Below, one piece after another: positions 62,557-64,000 of a stretch of 64,000 nt of DNA. A program made the translations under genes and the position numbers. Every line of letters begins with the position of its first letter. Positions within the stretch are counted from its first letter, which is position 1. Origin of the DNA: Beijerinckia indica subsp. indica ATCC 9039 (GTDB lineage: Bacteria > Pseudomonadota > Alphaproteobacteria > Rhizobiales > Beijerinckiaceae); the NCBI RefSeq assembly GCF_000019845.1, contig NC_010581.1, positions 372,001-436,000 on the forward strand, in the 5' to 3' direction. Below the pieces are notes generated by a model. It had not been told where the DNA came from, did no database searches, and was given only the letters and a program-made list of their open reading frames with translations.

Positions 62557-63342
62557 TCAAGAGCCAGCGGGAGCAATGTATAAAGCGCCGCCGCTCTCGG
62601 CCAAAATGGTGCTGATCGCGGTGGGAGGCTGTTTGTCGGTGAAGAGCGCATGGATGCGTGACATATGGCACAGGCGCACCATGGCGTTGCGGCCGAATTT
62701 CGTATGATCGGCGACGAGAAAGACCTGTCTTGCATTATCGATGATGGCGCGGGCGACTTGGACTTCGCGATAGTCGAAATCTAGCAATTGACCGTCCTCA
62801 TCAATGCCGGAGATACCGATAATTCCGAAATCGACCTTGAATTGCCGGATGAATTCGATGGTTGCCTCACCAATGATGCCGCGGTCGCGCGGCCTCACTA
62901 TCCCGCCCGCTATGACGACTTCAAAACCGGGATTGCTGCTCATGATCGAGGCGACATTCAGATTATTGGTGATGACATGCAGCCCTTTATGTTGGCAAAG
63001 CGCCTTTGCCACCTCTTCATTGGTGGTGCCAATATTGATCAAGAGCGAGGCGTGATCAGGAATGACTTGCGCGACGGCCCGGGCAATGCGGCGCTTCTCT
63101 TCGAGGCACAAGATCTGGCGGGTTGCGTAATCCTTGTTTTCGACGGTTGAACTGGGGCTCGCGCCACCATGATAGCGGCGTAGCTGGCCGCTTTCGCAAA
63201 GTTCATTGATGTCCCGGCGGATGGTCTGTTGCGTGACGTTGAATGTCTGTGTCAGTTCGTCGATGGAGACGAAGCCCTTTTTTTGCGCCAGTTCAAGAAT
63301 TGTTGCCTGCCGGGGTTTGAGAACCGGGCTGTCGCTGCTCAT
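62557..63342 (-). CDS. glpR: DeoR-family repressor GlpR
   Basis: 261 residues. DeoR-type HTH at the N-terminus (GFVSIDELTQTFNVTQQTIRRDINEL, followed by GQLRRYHGGA), then the sugar-phosphate sensing domain with NIGTTNEEVAKAL, ITNNLNVA, GGIVRPRDRGIIGEATIEF and ISGIDEDGQLLDFDYREV. These match GlpR, which represses glycerol-3-phosphate genes until glycerol-3-phosphate binds. It is divergent from glpD with GlpR-type operators in the shared region. The ATG at 63342 gives MSSDSPVLKPRQATI. Confidence 0.92.
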   Translation of the reverse strand: MSSDSPVLKPRQATILELAQKKGFVSIDELTQTFNVTQQTIRRDINELCESGQLRRYHGGASPSSTVENKDYATRQILCLEEKRRIARAVAQVIPDHASLLINIGTTNEEVAKALCQHKGLHVITNNLNVASIMSSNPGFEVVIAGGIVRPRDRGIIGEATIEFIRQFKVDFGIIGISGIDEDGQLLDFDYREVQVARAIIDNARQVFLVADHTKFGRNAMVRLCHMSRIHALFTDKQPPTAISTILAESGGALYIAPAGS

Positions 63343-63524
63343 CAGAATGCCTCAATCGCGCAGTCGCGCGAAAATGTTCCTCATTTAATTCTACCATAAT
63401 CGAAAAGGGCTCGTCGGCTCTCGTTTCTTGCGATTTGGCGAGAGTGAAAGGGGATGGGCTTGGCCGTTTGACCTCTTGCAGGCCTTGGCTTAGCCATTCG
63501 CAAACGAAAATAAGTTATAGGATT

Positions 63525-63544
63525 TATGTTTGAAAACGAAAATT
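63525..63544 (+). promoter_or_regulatory. GlpR operator 1 (glpR-glpD intergenic region)
   Basis: The 20 bases TATGTTTGAAAACGAAAATT match 19 of 20 positions of the E. coli GlpR consensus WATKYTCGWWWWCGAWMATW. It lies 131 bases before the glpD start. Confidence 0.8.
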
Positions 63545-63626
63545 TTCCTTGAATAGGGTTTCTTATTGTTCATAATCTTCGGAAAATTATCCAATAAAGA
63601 CCATGGTTTCAGTTTTTAGTTTCGTT

Positions 63627-63646
63627 TATGTTCGAAAACGAATATT
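63627..63646 (+). promoter_or_regulatory. GlpR operator 2 (glpR-glpD intergenic region)
   Basis: TATGTTCGAAAACGAATATT matches 19 of 20 positions of the GlpR consensus. It lies 102 bases beyond operator 1 and 29 bases before the glpD ATG. A third partial site with a good right half is at about 63493-63512. Paired sites suggest looping or strong repression of both genes. Confidence 0.82.
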
Positions 63647-63675
63647 GGGCATGGTCGTGGATTGCGGGGAGGGAT

Positions 63676-64000
63676 ATGGACAGGCAGGCGGCTCTCAAAG
63701 CCCTTCAGGCCGGTGAGACATTTGATCTCCTGGTCGTGGGTGGTGGTGCGACAGGCTGTGGCGTGGCGCTTGATGCGGCCAGCCGCGGGCTGAAAGTGGC
63801 GCTGGTCGAACGCAATGATTTCGCTGAAGGGACCAGCAGCAAAAGCACCAAGCTGGTGCATGGTGGCGCCCGCTATCTGGAACTAGCGATCCGCCGGCTT
63901 GACCGCGTGCAGTTCAACCTGGTTCGCGATGGCCTGCGCGAACGCGCCATTTTCCTGAAAAATGCCCCCCATCTCGCCCATCGCCTGGCCCTTCTATCGC
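63676..64000 (+). CDS. glpD: Glycerol-3-phosphate dehydrogenase GlpD (partial, runs off the window)
   Basis: Only the first 108 codons are present. The FAD-binding start DLLVVGGGATGCGVALDAASRGLKVALVERNDFAEGTSSKSTKLVHGGARYLE is diagnostic for aerobic glycerol-3-phosphate dehydrogenase, which feeds electrons to ubiquinone at the inner membrane. The ATG at 63676 has GGGGAGGGAT upstream. Divergent from glpR with two operators between, so it is very probably controlled by GlpR. Confidence 0.93.
   Translation, partial: MDRQAALKALQAGETFDLLVVGGGATGCGVALDAASRGLKVALVERNDFAEGTSSKSTKLVHGGARYLELAIRRLDRVQFNLVRDGLRERAIFLKNAPHLAHRLALLS

Noticed and set aside
1..64000. CRISPR arrays, rRNA genes or prophage blocks
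   Set aside because: No regularly spaced direct repeats, no rRNA sequence and no phage structural genes were seen.

Overview
This is a 64 kb stretch of chromosome from an alphaproteobacterium, most likely a Rhizobiales member near Beijerinckiaceae. That placement is inferred from gene content and arrangement, not from a search: ctrA with a GANTC site, the RpoH box, fabA-fabB-fabI, an NdvA/ChvA-type exporter, an aroK-aroB fusion, TonB receptors, a tRNA-Gly(CCC) with encoded CCA, and an IS427-type element. Most of the window looks GC-rich and densely coded. Two parts look different by eye: the first 4.5 kb and the region from about 60.0 to 62.5 kb. There is no CRISPR array, prophage or rRNA operon.

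Layout. 0.2-4.2 kb: a probable accessory two-gene unit, with a small helical/beta protein and an 1100-residue TPR / GreA-B-C-like / HTH / PIN protein. 4.5-7.2 kb: fabA-fabB-fabI for unsaturated fatty acid synthesis. 7.6-10.6 kb: a Tim44-like protein, uppP and grpE. 10.8-13.9 kb: an operon of metallophosphoesterase, cupredoxin, ECF sigma factor and zinc anti-sigma factor. 14.2-16.0 kb: a small hypothetical gene and an orphan ATPase. 16.4-22.1 kb: ctrA, yebC, a glutathione transferase, rpoH and rluD. 22.2-24.9 kb: an NdvA-like exporter and a Rieske protein behind a sigma-54-type promoter. 25.0-28.9 kb: two GT2 glycosyltransferases and an unusual radical SAM protein. 29.1-32.1 kb: the aroKB fusion, bacterioferritin and its ferredoxin. 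32.8-41.3 kb: a D,D-carboxypeptidase, an SDR, a COG0523 GTPase with a Zur-like site, trpS, ftsY and divergent ftsEX. 41.7-53.3 kb: a hybrid histidine kinase, an orphan substrate-binding protein and two TonB receptors flanking an IS and a GNAT protein. 53.5-60.0 kb: oligoendopeptidase F, an MDR oxidoreductase, an Lhr-like helicase with pdeM, and tRNA-Gly. 60.4-62.0 kb: a TIGR04325 methyltransferase and an IHF/HU protein. 62.5-64.0 kb: glpR divergent from glpD (cut by the window edge) with two near-perfect GlpR operators between them.

The best candidate for an under-described system is the first unit (248-4209). It looks like a sensor/adaptor-plus-nuclease conflict module. Second are the radical SAM/GT2 cluster and the cupredoxin/phosphoesterase/ECF operon. 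The window also carries many strong palindromes at gene borders, including a gapless 44-bp perfect palindrome and one that encodes the end of a glycosyltransferase. Start codons were refined from ribosome-binding sites. Several genes appear to use TTG or GTG (rluD, ftsE, ftsY, pdeM).
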